Shown: positions 1 to 8,971 of the stretch, in pieces
How the letters are laid out: each line of letters opens with the position of its first letter
Position numbering within the stretch: position 1 is the stretch's first letter
Source of the DNA: Streptomyces sp. JB150
Lineage (GTDB): Bacteria > Actinomycetota > Actinomycetes > Streptomycetales > Streptomycetaceae
NCBI RefSeq assembly: GCF_011193355.1
Contig: NZ_CP049780.1
Span: 2,518,556-2,582,555, forward strand
Direction of reading: 5' to 3'
DNA length: 64,000 bases
Program-made: the position numbers and the translations under genes
The notes under the pieces: generated by a model
Databases searched by the model: none
Told to the model about the DNA's origin: nothing
What the model saw: the letters and a program-made list of their open reading frames with translations, nothing else

Positions 1-1398
1 TCCGGTTCCGGACTCCAGGCAGGGCTCAAGAACCGCCATCTGTCGATGATCGCCATCGGCGGTGTCATCGGTGCCGGACTCTTCGTGGGGTCCTCGTCCG
101 GTATCGCCACCGCCGGCCCCGGCATCCTCCTCTCGTACGCGCTCGTCGGCACGCTCGTGGTGCTGGTGATGCGCATGCTCGGTGAGATGTCGGCCGCCAA
201 CCCGACGTCCGGCTCCTTCTCCGCGCACGCCGACCGCGCGCTCGGGCCGTGGGCCGGCTTCTCCATCGGCTGGCTCTACTGGTTCTTCTGGGTCGTGGTG
301 CTCGCGGTCGAGGCGACCGCCGGTGCCGTGATCCTGGAGGGCTGGGTGCCCGCCGTACCGCAGTGGGCCTGGGCGCTGATCGTGATGGTCGTGCTCACCG
401 GCACCAACCTCGTGTCCGTCGGCTCCTACGGCGAGTTCGAGTTCTGGTTCGCCGGCATCAAGGTCGTCGCCATCGGCGCCTTCATCGTCATCGGCGGCCT
501 CGCCGTGTTCGGCGTGCTCCCCGGCGTCGACAGCGAGCAGGCGGGCCTGTCCAACCTCACCGCGCACGGCGGCTTCCTGCCCAACGGGCCGGGGGCGATC
601 CTCACCGGTGTGCTGCTGGTCGTCTTCTCGTTCATGGGCAGCGAGATCGCGACCCTGGCGGCCGGCGAGTCCGAGGACCCGCAGCGCGCCGTCACCAAGT
701 CGACCAACAGCATCATCTGGCGCATCGCCGTCTTCTACCTGGGCTCGATCCTCGTCGTCGTCTCGCTGCTGCCGTGGGACTCCAAGTCCATCCAGGACAA
801 GGGCTCCTACGTGGCCGCGCTGGACTCGCTGGGCATCGCGCACGCCGGTCAGATCATGAACTTCATCGTGCTGACCTCGGTGCTGTCCTGTCTCAACTCC
901 GGCCTGTACACCGCCTCCCGGATGGCCTTCTCGCTCGGTGAGCGCGGGGACGCGCCGAAGTCGTTCGCGAAGACCACCGAGCGGGGTGTGCCGCGCACCG
1001 CGATCCTGGTGTCCGTGGTGTTCGGGTTCGTGGCCGTGTTCTTCAACTACAAGTTCCCGGACTCCGTCTTCCTGTTCCTGGTGAACTCCAGCGGTGCCGT
1101 CGCCCTGTTCGTGTGGCTGGTGATCTGCTTCTCGCAGCTGCGGATGCGCAAGATCATCCAGGCGGAGGCGCCGGAGAAGCTGGTCGTGCGGATGTGGCTG
1201 TACCCCTACCTGACCTGGGCGACCGCCGCGCTGATCGTCTTCGTCCTCGGCTACATGCTCACCGACACCGAGCACGACGGACGCCGGACCGTGCTGCTGT
1301 CGCTGCTGGTGGCGGGCGTGGTGCTGGCCATCGCCGTGGTCCGGCAGAAGCTCGGCTCCGGCAGGGAGCGGCAGCGGGACGAGGTCACCAGCGGCTGA
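1..1398 (+). CDS. APC-family amino-acid permease, 5' end outside window
   Basis: Integral membrane amino-acid/H+ symporter of the APC superfamily (GabP/AnsP-like). The reading frame is open from base 1, so the start codon and about ten N-terminal residues lie upstream. The N-terminal family signature [16 protein letters not shown] opens TM1, followed by about twelve hydrophobic segments. The motif GEFEFWF lies between TM4 and TM5, and there is a conserved ESEDPQRAV loop. It is a close paralogue of the permease at 4110-5498, sharing segments such as [11 protein letters not shown]. Substrate is unknown. The stop codon lies in the first of three 30-bp tandem repeats, and a strong hairpin follows. 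Confidence 0.9.
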   Translation, partial: SGSGLQAGLKNRHLSMIAIGGVIGAGLFVGSSSGIATAGPGILLSYALVGTLVVLVMRMLGEMSAANPTSGSFSAHADRALGPWAGFSIGWLYWFFWVVVLAVEATAGAVILEGWVPAVPQWAWALIVMVVLTGTNLVSVGSYGEFEFWFAGIKVVAIGAFIVIGGLAVFGVLPGVDSEQAGLSNLTAHGGFLPNGPGAILTGVLLVVFSFMGSEIATLAAGESEDPQRAVTKSTNSIIWRIAVFYLGSILVVVSLLPWDSKSIQDKGSYVAALDSLGIAHAGQIMNFIVLTSVLSCLNSGLYTASRMAFSLGERGDAPKSFAKTTERGVPRTAILVSVVFGFVAVFFNYKFPDSVFLFLVNSSGAVALFVWLVICFSQLRMRKIIQAEAPEKLVVRMWLYPYLTWATAALIVFVLGYMLTDTEHDGRRTVLLSLLVAGVVLAIAVVRQKLGSGRERQRDEVTSG

Positions 1399-1481
1399 TC
1401 CGGCCGTACGGCACGTCACACCGGCCGATTCCGGCGTACGACACCTCAAGCCGGCCGATCCCGCCGTACGACATCGCAAGG
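1392..1481. repeat. three tandem 30-bp units spanning the permease stop codon
   Basis: Units begin at 1392, 1422 and 1452 with a period of exactly 30 bp (10 codons). Each has the pattern CGGCYGATYCSG, then GTACG and a CA-rich end. The first unit contains the TGA stop. The copies differ at several bases, so the duplication is not recent. It looks like local duplication of the gene's 3' end into the untranslated region. Confidence 0.7.
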
Positions 1482-1512
1482 GCCTCGCGGCGTCTCGCCG
1501 CGAGGCCCTTCG
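1478..1512. terminator. bidirectional intrinsic terminator
   Basis: Perfect inverted repeat with arms AAGGGCCTCGCGGCG and CGCCGCGAGGCCCTT around a very short loop. It lies between the permease stop and the convergent gene remnant. There is no long T-run, which is usual in Streptomyces. Confidence 0.8.
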
Positions 1513-1774
1513 TCACAGCACGGTGAAGCCGTCCCGCACCTCCTCGTACACCCGCAGCGCCCGGTCCGCCACGCGCGGCTGGTACCAGGTGTTGATCTGG
1601 TACGACGTCCCCCGCGCAGCGAAGCCGAGCAGCCGCGCGTGCCGGGGGACGCCGTCGAGGGTGTACGTGCACTCCCGCACGACCGCCGGACGGCCCCTTC
1701 ACATCGGGCAGCCAGCGCTCCGGGGGCGTCCAGCCGAAGCGGACCGGGGCGTGGTCGAAACCTGACGGTGGTTG
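1513..1774 (-). pseudogene. remnant of an unrecognised gene (frameshifted, no start)
   Basis: On the minus strand, two coding-like segments can be joined only by a one-base shift near 1691-1697, in a run of C residues. The upstream segment reads FDHAPVRFGWTPPERWLPDV. The downstream one contains LLGFAARGTSYQINTWYQ and ends in EEVRDGFTVL and a TGA. Upstream, the frame meets a stop at 1775-1777 before any ATG, GTG or TTG, so the N-terminus is missing. I do not recognise the family. A sequencing error could explain the shift, but not the missing start. Confidence 0.5.
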
Positions 1775-1801
1775 TCAGGTTATGGCGTCAGGCTCGGCGT
1801 C

Positions 1802-3115
1802 ATGAACCTTCCCGGCACCACGGATCTGCTGCTGCTCCGCCCCGGCGACGCCGGTTACGCGGAGGAGACCGCCGGTTTCCAGACCGGCTTCGTACGGCGG
1901 CCCGCCGTCGTCCTCGGCGCTCGATCGGCCGGGGACGTGGCGGCCGCCGTGCGGTACGCGGCCGCGCGGGACCTGCCGCTGGCCGTCCAGGCGACCGGCC
2001 ACGGCGTGCCCGGCCCGCTGGAGGGCGGGGTCCTGGTCACCACGCGCCGCATGGACCGCGTCGCCGTCGACCCGGCCGCCCGCACGGCCCGGATCGAGGC
2101 GGGCGTGCGCTGGGGCGAGGTGGTGGCGGCCGCCGCCCCCTACGGGCTGGCTCCGCCCAACGGCTCGGCGACCTCCGTCGGGGCGGTGGGCTACACGCTG
2201 GGCGGCGGCCTGGGCATCCTCGCCCGCGCGGCCGGTCACGCCGCCGACCGGGTGCGCTCCCTGGACGTCGTGACCGGCGACGGGCGCACACACCGGGCGG
2301 TGCGCGAGGGCTCGGAGCTGTACTGGGGGCTGCTCGGCGGCGGCCCCGGGCTCGGGATCGTCACCGCGATGGAGATCGAGCTGGTCCCCGTCGGCCGGCT
2401 GTACGGCGGTTCGCTCGCCTTCGACGGGCGGCGCGTCGATCCGGCGGCCGTGCTGGCGGCGTACGAGGCGTGGACTTGGACGGTGCCGGACGAGCTGACG
2501 TCGTCCTTCGCCGCCGTGCCGTATCCGGACCTCCCGGCGCTGCCGCCGGGGCTGCGGGGCCGGTATGTGGTGTCCGTGCGGGTGGCGTACCCCGGCACGG
2601 ACGGGGAGCGGCTGGTGGCGCCGCTGCGGGAGATCGGGCCGGTGCTGGCCGACTCGCTGCGGGAGATGCCGTACGCCGAGAGCCGCACCATCCACAGCGA
2701 CCCGGAGGTGCCGCACGCCTACTACGGGGACAGCGTGGTGCTGGGCCGGCTGGACGTGGACCGGGTGGCCGAGGTGCTGCGGCGCACCGGGCCGGCCGCG
2801 GACGGCGCGGACCCCATGGTCGTCGTGCAGATCAACCATCTCGGCGGGGCGCTGGCGCGGCCCGCGCCGAACGCGGTGCCGTTCCGGGAGGGGCGGTTCC
2901 TGCTGCGGCTGCTGACGGCGGGCGACCGGCAGCGGGCCCGCGCGCTGCTGGACCCGGCGTTCGCGCGGCTTACGCCGGACGTCCTGGGCCGCGCCGTGAA
3001 CTTCGCGTTCGGCGCGGGCGACCGGACCGAGGGGCTGCACGAGCCGGGGACGCGGAAGAGGCTCGCCGGGCTGAGGTCGTCGTACGACCCGGCGAACCTC
3101 TTCCGTTCCGTCTAG
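1802..3115 (+). CDS. FAD-linked oxidoreductase (BBE/VAO type)
   Basis: Flavin-dependent oxidase of the vanillyl-alcohol oxidase/berberine-bridge group, about 437 aa. The N-terminal FAD_binding_4 domain includes a GHG motif (QATGHGVPG) where the histidine often carries covalent FAD. It is followed by NGSATSVGAVGYTLGGGLGI, which forms the pyrophosphate-binding loop. The C-terminal BBE motif reads SYDPANLFRS. No signal peptide is visible, so it is probably cytoplasmic. An upstream TTG at 1772 is in frame, but the ATG at 1802 begins the conserved part. No clear ribosome site is seen, so the start is uncertain. Substrate is unknown. It is convergent with bioY. Confidence 0.85.
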   Translation: MNLPGTTDLLLLRPGDAGYAEETAGFQTGFVRRPAVVLGARSAGDVAAAVRYAAARDLPLAVQATGHGVPGPLEGGVLVTTRRMDRVAVDPAARTARIEAGVRWGEVVAAAAPYGLAPPNGSATSVGAVGYTLGGGLGILARAAGHAADRVRSLDVVTGDGRTHRAVREGSELYWGLLGGGPGLGIVTAMEIELVPVGRLYGGSLAFDGRRVDPAAVLAAYEAWTWTVPDELTSSFAAVPYPDLPALPPGLRGRYVVSVRVAYPGTDGERLVAPLREIGPVLADSLREMPYAESRTIHSDPEVPHAYYGDSVVLGRLDVDRVAEVLRRTGPAADGADPMVVVQINHLGGALARPAPNAVPFREGRFLLRLLTAGDRQRARALLDPAFARLTPDVLGRAVNFAFGAGDRTEGLHEPGTRKRLAGLRSSYDPANLFRSV

Positions 3116-3143
3116 TACGTCGCGCCGCCGTACGCGGCGGGGG

Positions 3144-3731
3144 TCAGCGCTTGCCGACGAGCTTCCAGGCGGCGGGCAGGGCGCCCATCGCGAGGGCCGC
3201 CTTCAGGGCGTCGCCGACCAGGAACGGGATGAGGCCGGCCGCGAGGGCGGCGGAGGCGGACAGGTCGAGGGCCAGGGCCAGGTACGGCACGCCGACCGCG
3301 TAGATGATCGCCTCGCCGAGCAGCATCGCGCCCGCCATCCGCCACGGGGAGCGGTCGGCGCCGCGGCGGGCGAGGGCGCCGACGACGGTCGCGGCGAGCA
3401 GCATGCCGAGGACGTAGCCGAAGGACGGGGCCGCGGCGCCGGAGCCGCCCTCCGCGAACCACGGCACGCCCGCGATGCCGGCCAGCGCGTACAGCGCCAG
3501 GGAGAGGAAGCCGCGGCCGGCGCCGAGGGCGGTGCCGACGAGCAGCGCGGCGAAGGTCTGGCCGGTCACCGGGACCGGGGAGCCGGGCACGGGTACCGCG
3601 AGCTGGGCCGCGAGACCGGTGAGCACGGCACCGCCGGCGACCAGGGCGATGTCGCGGACGCGGGAGGCCGGGAGCAGGTCGGCGAGGACCTGGCCCGGGC
3701 GGGCGAGGGAGGTGGCGGTGGCGGTGCTCAT
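3144..3731 (-). CDS. bioY: BioY-type biotin transporter (ECF S component)
   Basis: Substrate-binding membrane component of an energy-coupling-factor biotin importer, about 195 aa. It has five to six hydrophobic segments and the BioY hallmarks PVPVTGQTFA, GRGFLSLALYALAGIAGVPWFA and PSFGYVLGM. The ATG at 3731 follows a GGAG ribosome site. Longer in-frame starts lack one. No bioM/bioN partners are adjacent, so it must share an ECF module encoded elsewhere or act alone, as reported for some BioY proteins. Confidence 0.88.
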   Translation of the reverse strand: MSTATATSLARPGQVLADLLPASRVRDIALVAGGAVLTGLAAQLAVPVPGSPVPVTGQTFAALLVGTALGAGRGFLSLALYALAGIAGVPWFAEGGSGAAAPSFGYVLGMLLAATVVGALARRGADRSPWRMAGAMLLGEAIIYAVGVPYLALALDLSASAALAAGLIPFLVGDALKAALAMGALPAAWKLVGKR

Positions 3732-4109
3732 GGGGACTCCGCGGGTGACGGCGGTACGGGACACCGTGACGCTAACCCAGGGGGCCTGAGCCGATCACCG
3801 TCTCCGCTCGACAAAGGGTGGAGCACGGCTGTGGTGGAGTGCGCACAAAGAGTGCCGGTCACACCGGCCGGGGCGTGATGACGGTCACGGAGGTGGGGAC
3901 GTGTGCGTCACGTCGGGCGGGACGGGGCAGGCTGTAGGTTTTCGCCAATCCGGATGTATGCACGAATCCCTGCGGGACGGGTGAGTGGAGCCGTACACTC
4001 CGTGTTCCACGCGTCCGCATAGTGAACGGCGGTGTCCCCTGACCGGGACCGCCGCCCAGACTGTCGGCGTTTTACCTGTCCCCACCGACTGGATGGACGA
4101 GCCGCGCCC
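3732..4109. other. intergenic region between bioY and a permease, no gene seen
   Basis: This divergent 378-bp stretch must hold the promoters of bioY and the downstream permease. I see only weak elements: a short inverted repeat GCCGGTCACACCGGC near 3855, and GAGTG/CACTC half-sites near 3983-3999. I would not name any operator here. Confidence 0.3.
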
Positions 4110-5498
4110 ATGCCCACCAGCACCGCTCAGGAGACGCCGCCGCAGGCGGACGCCTCCCTCTCCCATGGCTTGAAACAGCGCCACCTGTCGATGATCGCCC
4201 TCGGCGGCGTGATCGGCGCGGGCCTGTTCGTCGGCTCCGGCGCCGGCATCGCCGCCGCCGGCCCCTCGATCGTCGTCGCCTACGTCCTCTCCGGCCTCCT
4301 GGTGATGCTGGTGATGCGGATGCTGGGCGAGATGTCGGCCGCGTATCCGTCGTCGGGCTCCTTCTCCGCGCACGCCGAGCGGGCCATCGGTCCCTGGGCG
4401 GGCTTCACGGCCGGCTGGTCGTTCTGGGTGCTGCTGTGCACCGCGGTCGGCCTGGAGGGCATCGGCGCGGCGAAGATCGTCAGCGGCTGGCTGCCGGGCA
4501 CGCCCGAGTGGGCGTGGGTGGCGCTGTTCATGGTGGTCTTCTGCGGGGCGAACCTGGCCGCGGTGAAGAACTTCGGCGAGTTCGAGTTCTGGTTCGCGGC
4601 GCTGAAGGTCCTCGCGATCTCGCTGTTCCTGGTGCTGGGCGTGCTCGCCATCCTGGGCGTGCTGCCGGGCACCGACGCGCCGGGCACCGCGAACCTCACG
4701 GGCGAGGGAGGCTTCCTGCCGGGCGGCGGCGAGGGCCTGGTCATCGGCCTGCTCGCCTCGGTGTTCGCGTACGGCGGCCTGGAGACGGTGACCATCGCGG
4801 CGGCCGAGTCCGAGGACCCGGTGCGCGGCGTCGCGAGCGCGGTCCGCACCGCGATGTGGCGTATCGCGCTGTTCTACATCGGCTCGATGGCGGTCGTGGT
4901 GACCCTGGTGCCGTGGAACTCGGCGGAGATCGTCGAGAAGGGCCCGTACGTGGCCACCCTCGACCACCTCGGCATCCCCGGCGCGGGCCAGCTGATGAAC
5001 GTGGTCGTGCTGGTCGCCCTGCTGTCGGCGATGAACGCCAACATCTACGGCTCCTCGCGCATCGCCTACTCGCTGGTGCGGCGCGGGCAGGGCCCGAAGG
5101 CGCTGGGCCGGGTGTCGGGCGGGGTGCCGCGGCTCGCGGTGCTGGCGTCCTCGGTGTTCGGCTTCGTGTGCGTGCTGCTCAGCTACTGGCGCCCGGACGA
5201 CGTCTTCCCCTGGCTGCTGAACATGATCGGCGCGGTGATCCTGGTCGTCTGGATCTTCATCGCGGTCTCGCAGCTGCGACTGCGCCGCCGGGTGGAGCGG
5301 GAGGCGCCGGAGAAGCTGGTCGTGCGGATGTGGGCGTTCCCGGTGCTGACCTGGGTGGCGCTGGCCGGCATGGCGGCGATCTTCGTCCTGATGGCGCGGG
5401 AGCCGGACACCCGGGTGCAGCTGTACTCGACGGGTGGCATGACGCTGTTCCTGGCGCTCGTCGGATACCTCTGGCAGCGCAGGAACGCGGGGAACTGA
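4110..5498 (+). CDS. APC-family amino-acid permease
   Basis: Amino-acid/proton symporter, 462 aa, twelve predicted TM segments. A hydrophilic N-terminus of about 25 residues precedes [16 protein letters not shown] in TM1. [23 protein letters not shown] and [11 protein letters not shown] match the family and the paralogue at 1-1398. The ATG at 4110 has the weak purine tract GGATGGACGAG upstream. The two permeases flank bioY and the FAD oxidase, which suggests an old duplication with genes inserted between. Substrate is unassigned; GABA or aromatic and branched amino acids are all possible for this subfamily. Confidence 0.9.
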   Translation: MPTSTAQETPPQADASLSHGLKQRHLSMIALGGVIGAGLFVGSGAGIAAAGPSIVVAYVLSGLLVMLVMRMLGEMSAAYPSSGSFSAHAERAIGPWAGFTAGWSFWVLLCTAVGLEGIGAAKIVSGWLPGTPEWAWVALFMVVFCGANLAAVKNFGEFEFWFAALKVLAISLFLVLGVLAILGVLPGTDAPGTANLTGEGGFLPGGGEGLVIGLLASVFAYGGLETVTIAAAESEDPVRGVASAVRTAMWRIALFYIGSMAVVVTLVPWNSAEIVEKGPYVATLDHLGIPGAGQLMNVVVLVALLSAMNANIYGSSRIAYSLVRRGQGPKALGRVSGGVPRLAVLASSVFGFVCVLLSYWRPDDVFPWLLNMIGAVILVVWIFIAVSQLRLRRRVEREAPEKLVVRMWAFPVLTWVALAGMAAIFVLMAREPDTRVQLYSTGGMTLFLALVGYLWQRRNAGN

Positions 5499-5528
5499 CG
5501 GTCCCTCACCTTCCCGGTCTCCGGACGA

Positions 5529-5560
5529 GGCCCCCACGTGGCGACACGTGGGGGCCTTCT
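5529..5560 (+). terminator. intrinsic terminator after permease
   Basis: Stem arms GGCCCCCACGTG and CACGTGGGGGCC (5529-5540 and 5545-5556) with a 4-nt loop, followed by TTCTTGC. It separates the permease from sodF. Confidence 0.85.
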
Positions 5561-5604
5561 TGCTGCCCGGCACCTGCGCCGGTCTTGCTGTTGGTAGCGT
5601 GTAG

Positions 5605-5621
5605 TTGCAAGCTACTTGCAA
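5605..5621. promoter_or_regulatory. Nur-type operator upstream of sodF
   Basis: TTGCAAGCTACTTGCAA is a perfect inverted repeat of TTGCAA with a 5-bp spacer, 24 bp before the sodF start. It matches the Nur box (tTGCaa-N5-ttGCAA) known in Streptomyces. There Nur, the nickel-responsive Fur homologue, represses sodF when nickel is available and the nickel enzyme SodN takes over. I infer the same control here. Confidence 0.85.
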
Positions 5622-5644
5622 TAAGAGGTCGGAGGGGACCTGTC

Positions 5645-6286
5645 ATGCCCGTCTACACGCTGCCCGAACTGCCGTACGACTACTCCGCGCTCGCCCCCGT
5701 GATCAGCCCGGAGATCATCGAGCTGCACCACGACAAGCACCACGCGGCCTACGTGAAGGGCGCCAACGACACGCTGGAGCAGCTCGCCGAGGCGCGCGAC
5801 AAGGAGCAGTGGGGCTCGATCAACGGCCTGGAGAAGAACTTGGCCTTCCACCTGTCCGGGCACATCCTGCACTCCATCTACTGGCACAACATGACCGGTG
5901 ACGGTGGCGGCGAGCCGCTGGAGAAGGACGGCGTGGGCGAGCTGGCGGACGCCATCGCCGAGTCGTTCGGCTCCTTCGCGAACTTCAAGACGCAGCTGTC
6001 GAAGGCAGCCGCGACCACCCAGGGTTCGGGCTGGGGCGTGCTGGCGTACGAGCCGCTGAGCGGCCGGCTGATCGTCGAGCAGGTCTACGACCACCAGGGC
6101 AACGTCGGGCAGGGCTCCACGCCGATCCTCGTCTTCGACGCCTGGGAGCACGCCTTCTACCTCCAGTACAAGAACCAGAAGGCCGACTTCATCGAGGCGA
6201 TGTGGCAGGTCGTCAACTGGCAGGACGTCGCCCGCCGTTACGAGGCCGCCAAGTCCCGCGCGGACGTGCTGCTGCTGGCGCCGTGA
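5645..6286 (+). CDS. sodF: iron(-zinc) superoxide dismutase SodF
   Basis: Converts superoxide to oxygen and hydrogen peroxide in the cytoplasm. At 213 aa it has the usual length. Metal ligands are visible: the first His in [10 protein letters not shown] (near residue 28), the second in [13 protein letters not shown], and Asp and His in [15 protein letters not shown] near the C-terminus. The N-terminus [15 protein letters not shown] is characteristic. The ATG at 5645 follows a strong GGAGG at 5631. It is transcribed alone between two terminators behind a Nur box, so expression should rise under nickel limitation. Confidence 0.96.
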   Translation: MPVYTLPELPYDYSALAPVISPEIIELHHDKHHAAYVKGANDTLEQLAEARDKEQWGSINGLEKNLAFHLSGHILHSIYWHNMTGDGGGEPLEKDGVGELADAIAESFGSFANFKTQLSKAAATTQGSGWGVLAYEPLSGRLIVEQVYDHQGNVGQGSTPILVFDAWEHAFYLQYKNQKADFIEAMWQVVNWQDVARRYEAAKSRADVLLLAP

Positions 6287-6355
6287 GCGCCTGACCGGTC
6301 GTCCCGCCTCGTGATCGTCTTCTCACCCTTCACGCGGGCGGGCGGTAGGAGGGAG

Positions 6356-6387
6356 ACCCCCGTGAGGACGTGACTCACGGGGGTTTT
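6356..6387 (+). terminator. intrinsic terminator after sodF
   Basis: Arms ACCCCCGTGAG and CTCACGGGGGT with a 7-nt loop, ending in TTTT. This is the most canonical terminator in the window. It also separates sodF from the convergent lipoprotein gene. Confidence 0.88.
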
Positions 6388-6407
6388 CCCGTGCCCGGGA
6401 GAGACGG

Positions 6408-6965
6408 TCAGTCGATGCCGCGCAGGTAGATCCGGCTGCGGTCCTTCCCGACCGGGGCGACGGTGATGTCCAGGGAGTTCAGCTCACCGGCGCACGGGGC
6501 ACAGACCGGGCCGGTGGTGACGCCGTCGAGGGTTTCCGGCTCGGCCAGGCCCAGGTGGGCGAAGGGTGCGGTGGGCTCGTAGCCGGCCGAGGCGGCGGCC
6601 TTCTCGCGCTGGACCAGCTCGTTCTCCGGGTCGAGCCCGTCGACGAAGCCGTCGACCTCGCCCGCGGGCAGGACGAACGCCAGGAGCAGCACGTCGTCCT
6701 GGAAGCCCTTCTGCCGGGCGCCCACGCGCTCCGTGGCCGTCCGCGGGACGGTCACCCCCAGGTCCTCGGCGACCCGCGTGAACCCGACGCCCTTGACCCA
6801 GTACGGCACCCGCTGTCCGCCGGAGTCCGACCGGGAAGGGGTGTCCGTGCGGGATCCGGCGTCCGTGCCGCCGCTCCCTGCCCCGCAACCCGCGAGCACC
6901 GCGACGGCAAACGCGGTGACCAGTCCCCCGGCGGTCCGTGCACCAGCCCGAGTACGGGCGGTCAC
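6408..6965 (-). CDS. lipoprotein of a WXG-protein operon
   Basis: Predicted lipoprotein of 185 aa. The N-terminus is basic (VTARTRAGARTAGG), then a hydrophobic segment ends in the lipobox LAGC at about residue 27, so the mature protein should be anchored outside the membrane by Cys. The mature part contains VPYWVKGVGFTRVAEDLGV and a CAPC pair near the C-terminus. I do not recognise a domain. Its GTG start overlaps the stop of the upstream WXG protein gene (GTGA), so the two are translationally coupled. That coupling suggests a partner, chaperone or immunity role, but this is inference only. Confidence 0.75.
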   Translation of the reverse strand: MTARTRAGARTAGGLVTAFAVAVLAGCGAGSGGTDAGSRTDTPSRSDSGGQRVPYWVKGVGFTRVAEDLGVTVPRTATERVGARQKGFQDDVLLLAFVLPAGEVDGFVDGLDPENELVQREKAAASAGYEPTAPFAHLGLAEPETLDGVTTGPVCAPCAGELNSLDITVAPVGKDRSRIYLRGID

Positions 6966-8386
6966 CGGGCGTCCCCGTTGCGCCCGATGTCCGTACGGGT
7001 GCCGTCCCGCCCCGGATCCTTCGCATCGGGCAGCTGCCCGGACATCTCGCCCCACTCGTACCGCTGCACCGAACCACTGCCTCGCATGTCGAACTCCCTG
7101 GCCAGACCGGTGGTGTGCAGGCGCGCCATGTCGGCGTCGGTCACCTCGGTCGGTCCGATCGGCGTCTTCTTCCCGGGGTCCCAGTTGTACCGGTCCCAGA
7201 CGTTGACCTGACAATCCAGCGACACCTTGGGCTTGCCGTCCGGGCCGGGCACGACCGTGACCGTACCGGTGGTGTTGGTCATGCCGCTGCCGATCGCCAG
7301 GTACCAGTTGCGGTCGCTGTGCGTGTAGCCCCGCGGCGGCGTCTCCACGGGGATGGCGACCGGCTTGCCGCCGGACTTCTCGTACGCCTCCAGCGCCTGA
7401 CTGCGCCACTCGTCCTGGTGGTTGAACACCGCCTCCCGGGACGCCAGGCGCAGGGCCTCGTCGTCGGTGAGCATGCGGTCGACGTCGAGGTCGAGGGGGT
7501 CGCCGGTGCCGTTCAGATAGTGGTCCATGTGGCGGGCGGCGTCGGTGTTGCCGATGAAGTCACCCGCGTTGGCCATGGCGACGGCCTGGGCCTGGATCCA
7601 GTACTCGGCGGCGCCGGCGTCCTCGATGCCGAACTCCCCCGCCCCGTCGTCGCTCGCGACCCGCTTGGCCTGCGGGTCGAGCAGGCCTGCCGCAAGCAGG
7701 TCGTCCCGGTGCGCGGCCCAGAGCCGGGCGCGGGCCTCGGGACTGAGCGAGGCCCACAGACGGCGCAGCTCCGCGCTCTGCCGGGCGTCGGCGTCCTCGC
7801 CCAACGCCGCGAGTTTCTCCGCCCTGGGGTACATGTCCCCGTCGAGCGAGGTGTAGGTGGCGTGGCCGGCGTTGTGCGGGTCGCCGCCGTGGCTCGCGCG
7901 CAGCGCCCGGGTCAGGGCGGCGTCGACCTCGGTGGCGTGGCTGACCACCGAGGCCAGGGTGTCGGCGTACCACTGCATCAGGTCCTTGGTCTTCTGGCCG
8001 GTGCCGTCGGCGTCGCACTGCGCCTCCATGACCTTGATGCCGCCGTCGGCCGCCCCCACCACGATGAGGCCCTTCCTGCCCGCCTCCTCGGTCAGGGACT
8101 TGGCACGGCGTTGCAGGGCTTCCAGTTCGGTGTGGGCGTCGTCGAGGACGCTCCAGATGCTCTTGGCCTCCTGGTGCAGGTCCGCGATCTCCTTGGCCGT
8201 CTTCGTGACGAACCCGCGCGTCACGGTGGCGTTCACGCCGGCCCAGCGCGCCGTGTCCGACTTGGCCTTCAGGCCGTCCCGGGCGTCGTCGGCGAGTTCC
8301 TGGAGATCGGTGACGGCCTGTTTCCAGGTGGCGGTGGCCGCGGCGAGCTTGCCGAGGTCCACTTCGATGAGATCGGTGTACTTCAC
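6962..8386 (-). CDS. long WXG100-like protein with unassigned C-terminal region
   Basis: Protein of 474 aa with no signal peptide. The first 100 residues are helical and carry a W-A-G turn at residue 48 and a predicted coiled coil (IADLHQEAKSIWSVLDDAHT), as in WXG100/LXG exporters of type VII secretion. A middle segment of about 200 residues is Ala-rich. The last 130 residues are more polar and aromatic (GYTHSDRNWYLAIGSGM, VWDRYNWDPGKK, GLAREFDMRGS), typical of a variable effector domain that I cannot name. The GTG at 8386 follows GGGGGAA. It lies 20 nt downstream of the small WXG-like gene and overlaps the lipoprotein gene. Confidence 0.75.
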   Translation of the reverse strand: MKYTDLIEVDLGKLAAATATWKQAVTDLQELADDARDGLKAKSDTARWAGVNATVTRGFVTKTAKEIADLHQEAKSIWSVLDDAHTELEALQRRAKSLTEEAGRKGLIVVGAADGGIKVMEAQCDADGTGQKTKDLMQWYADTLASVVSHATEVDAALTRALRASHGGDPHNAGHATYTSLDGDMYPRAEKLAALGEDADARQSAELRRLWASLSPEARARLWAAHRDDLLAAGLLDPQAKRVASDDGAGEFGIEDAGAAEYWIQAQAVAMANAGDFIGNTDAARHMDHYLNGTGDPLDLDVDRMLTDDEALRLASREAVFNHQDEWRSQALEAYEKSGGKPVAIPVETPPRGYTHSDRNWYLAIGSGMTNTTGTVTVVPGPDGKPKVSLDCQVNVWDRYNWDPGKKTPIGPTEVTDADMARLHTTGLAREFDMRGSGSVQRYEWGEMSGQLPDAKDPGRDGTRTDIGRNGDAR

Positions 8387-8406
8387 GCCGTTTCCCCCGC
8401 GTGGTG

Positions 8407-8877
8407 TCACTTGAAGTAGCTGTCGAGGACCGAGACCTCGATGGCCGACCCGGCCCGGGTCTTCACCTGAGCGGCGATCTTTGCGTCGTCGGCGGCGTGA
8501 GCCTTGCGCGTGTAGTCCAGGTGGTTGGAGATGTGGGCGCAGGCCTGCAGCACGCTTTTGATCTGAGAGGTCCACACCTCCACCGTCGTGGACAGCTCGT
8601 CACCCGCGCTGAAGCCATGGCTCTTCAGTTCCGTGGCGGCCTGCAGGGAGGTGCCCGCGCCGCTCTTGTCGGCACCCGCGCCCGCGATGTCGACACGCTC
8701 GCGCATCCGGTCGAACAGCGAGAAGGCTTCGTGCCCCACCGCGCCGAGGTCGTCCTGCCGCACCACGAGGTCGGCGCCGCCGGCGGGGCCCGCGCTCGGG
8801 GCGCTGTCGATCCGGGTCCGTACCGCCCCTCGCTCGGCGGCGTCGCTCTTCAATTGCTGCCATTCGTCCCACGCCAT
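8407..8877 (-). CDS. small WXG100-superfamily-like protein
   Basis: First gene of the operon, 156 aa, mostly alpha-helical and without a signal peptide. ELKSHGFSAGDELS forms the expected turn between two helices, but the W-x-G tripeptide itself is not conserved. HISNHLDYTRKAHAADD resembles C-terminal helices of Streptomyces ESX-like proteins. It probably pairs with the WXG-containing N-terminus of the next gene. No ESX machinery genes (EccC, EccD, mycosin) are in the window, so export would need components encoded elsewhere. Confidence 0.65.
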   Translation of the reverse strand: MAWDEWQQLKSDAAERGAVRTRIDSAPSAGPAGGADLVVRQDDLGAVGHEAFSLFDRMRERVDIAGAGADKSGAGTSLQAATELKSHGFSAGDELSTTVEVWTSQIKSVLQACAHISNHLDYTRKAHAADDAKIAAQVKTRAGSAIEVSVLDSYFK

Positions 8878-8971
8878 GCACGTTCCGACGTGAACGGCCC
8901 TGCGGTGGTTGCCTTTCTGAGTAGATCTTCACGACAGGAGTGGAAGATTCCGCCGGCGGTGCGGCGGGTCG

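Noticed and set aside
1392..1481. Three 30-bp repeats as a CRISPR array
   Set aside because: The units are directly adjacent, diverged and without spacers, and there are no cas genes.
3732..4109. Possible riboswitch or regulatory RNA upstream of bioY or the permease
   Set aside because: I could not form a conserved structure or recognise any known consensus; only a short local hairpin is visible.
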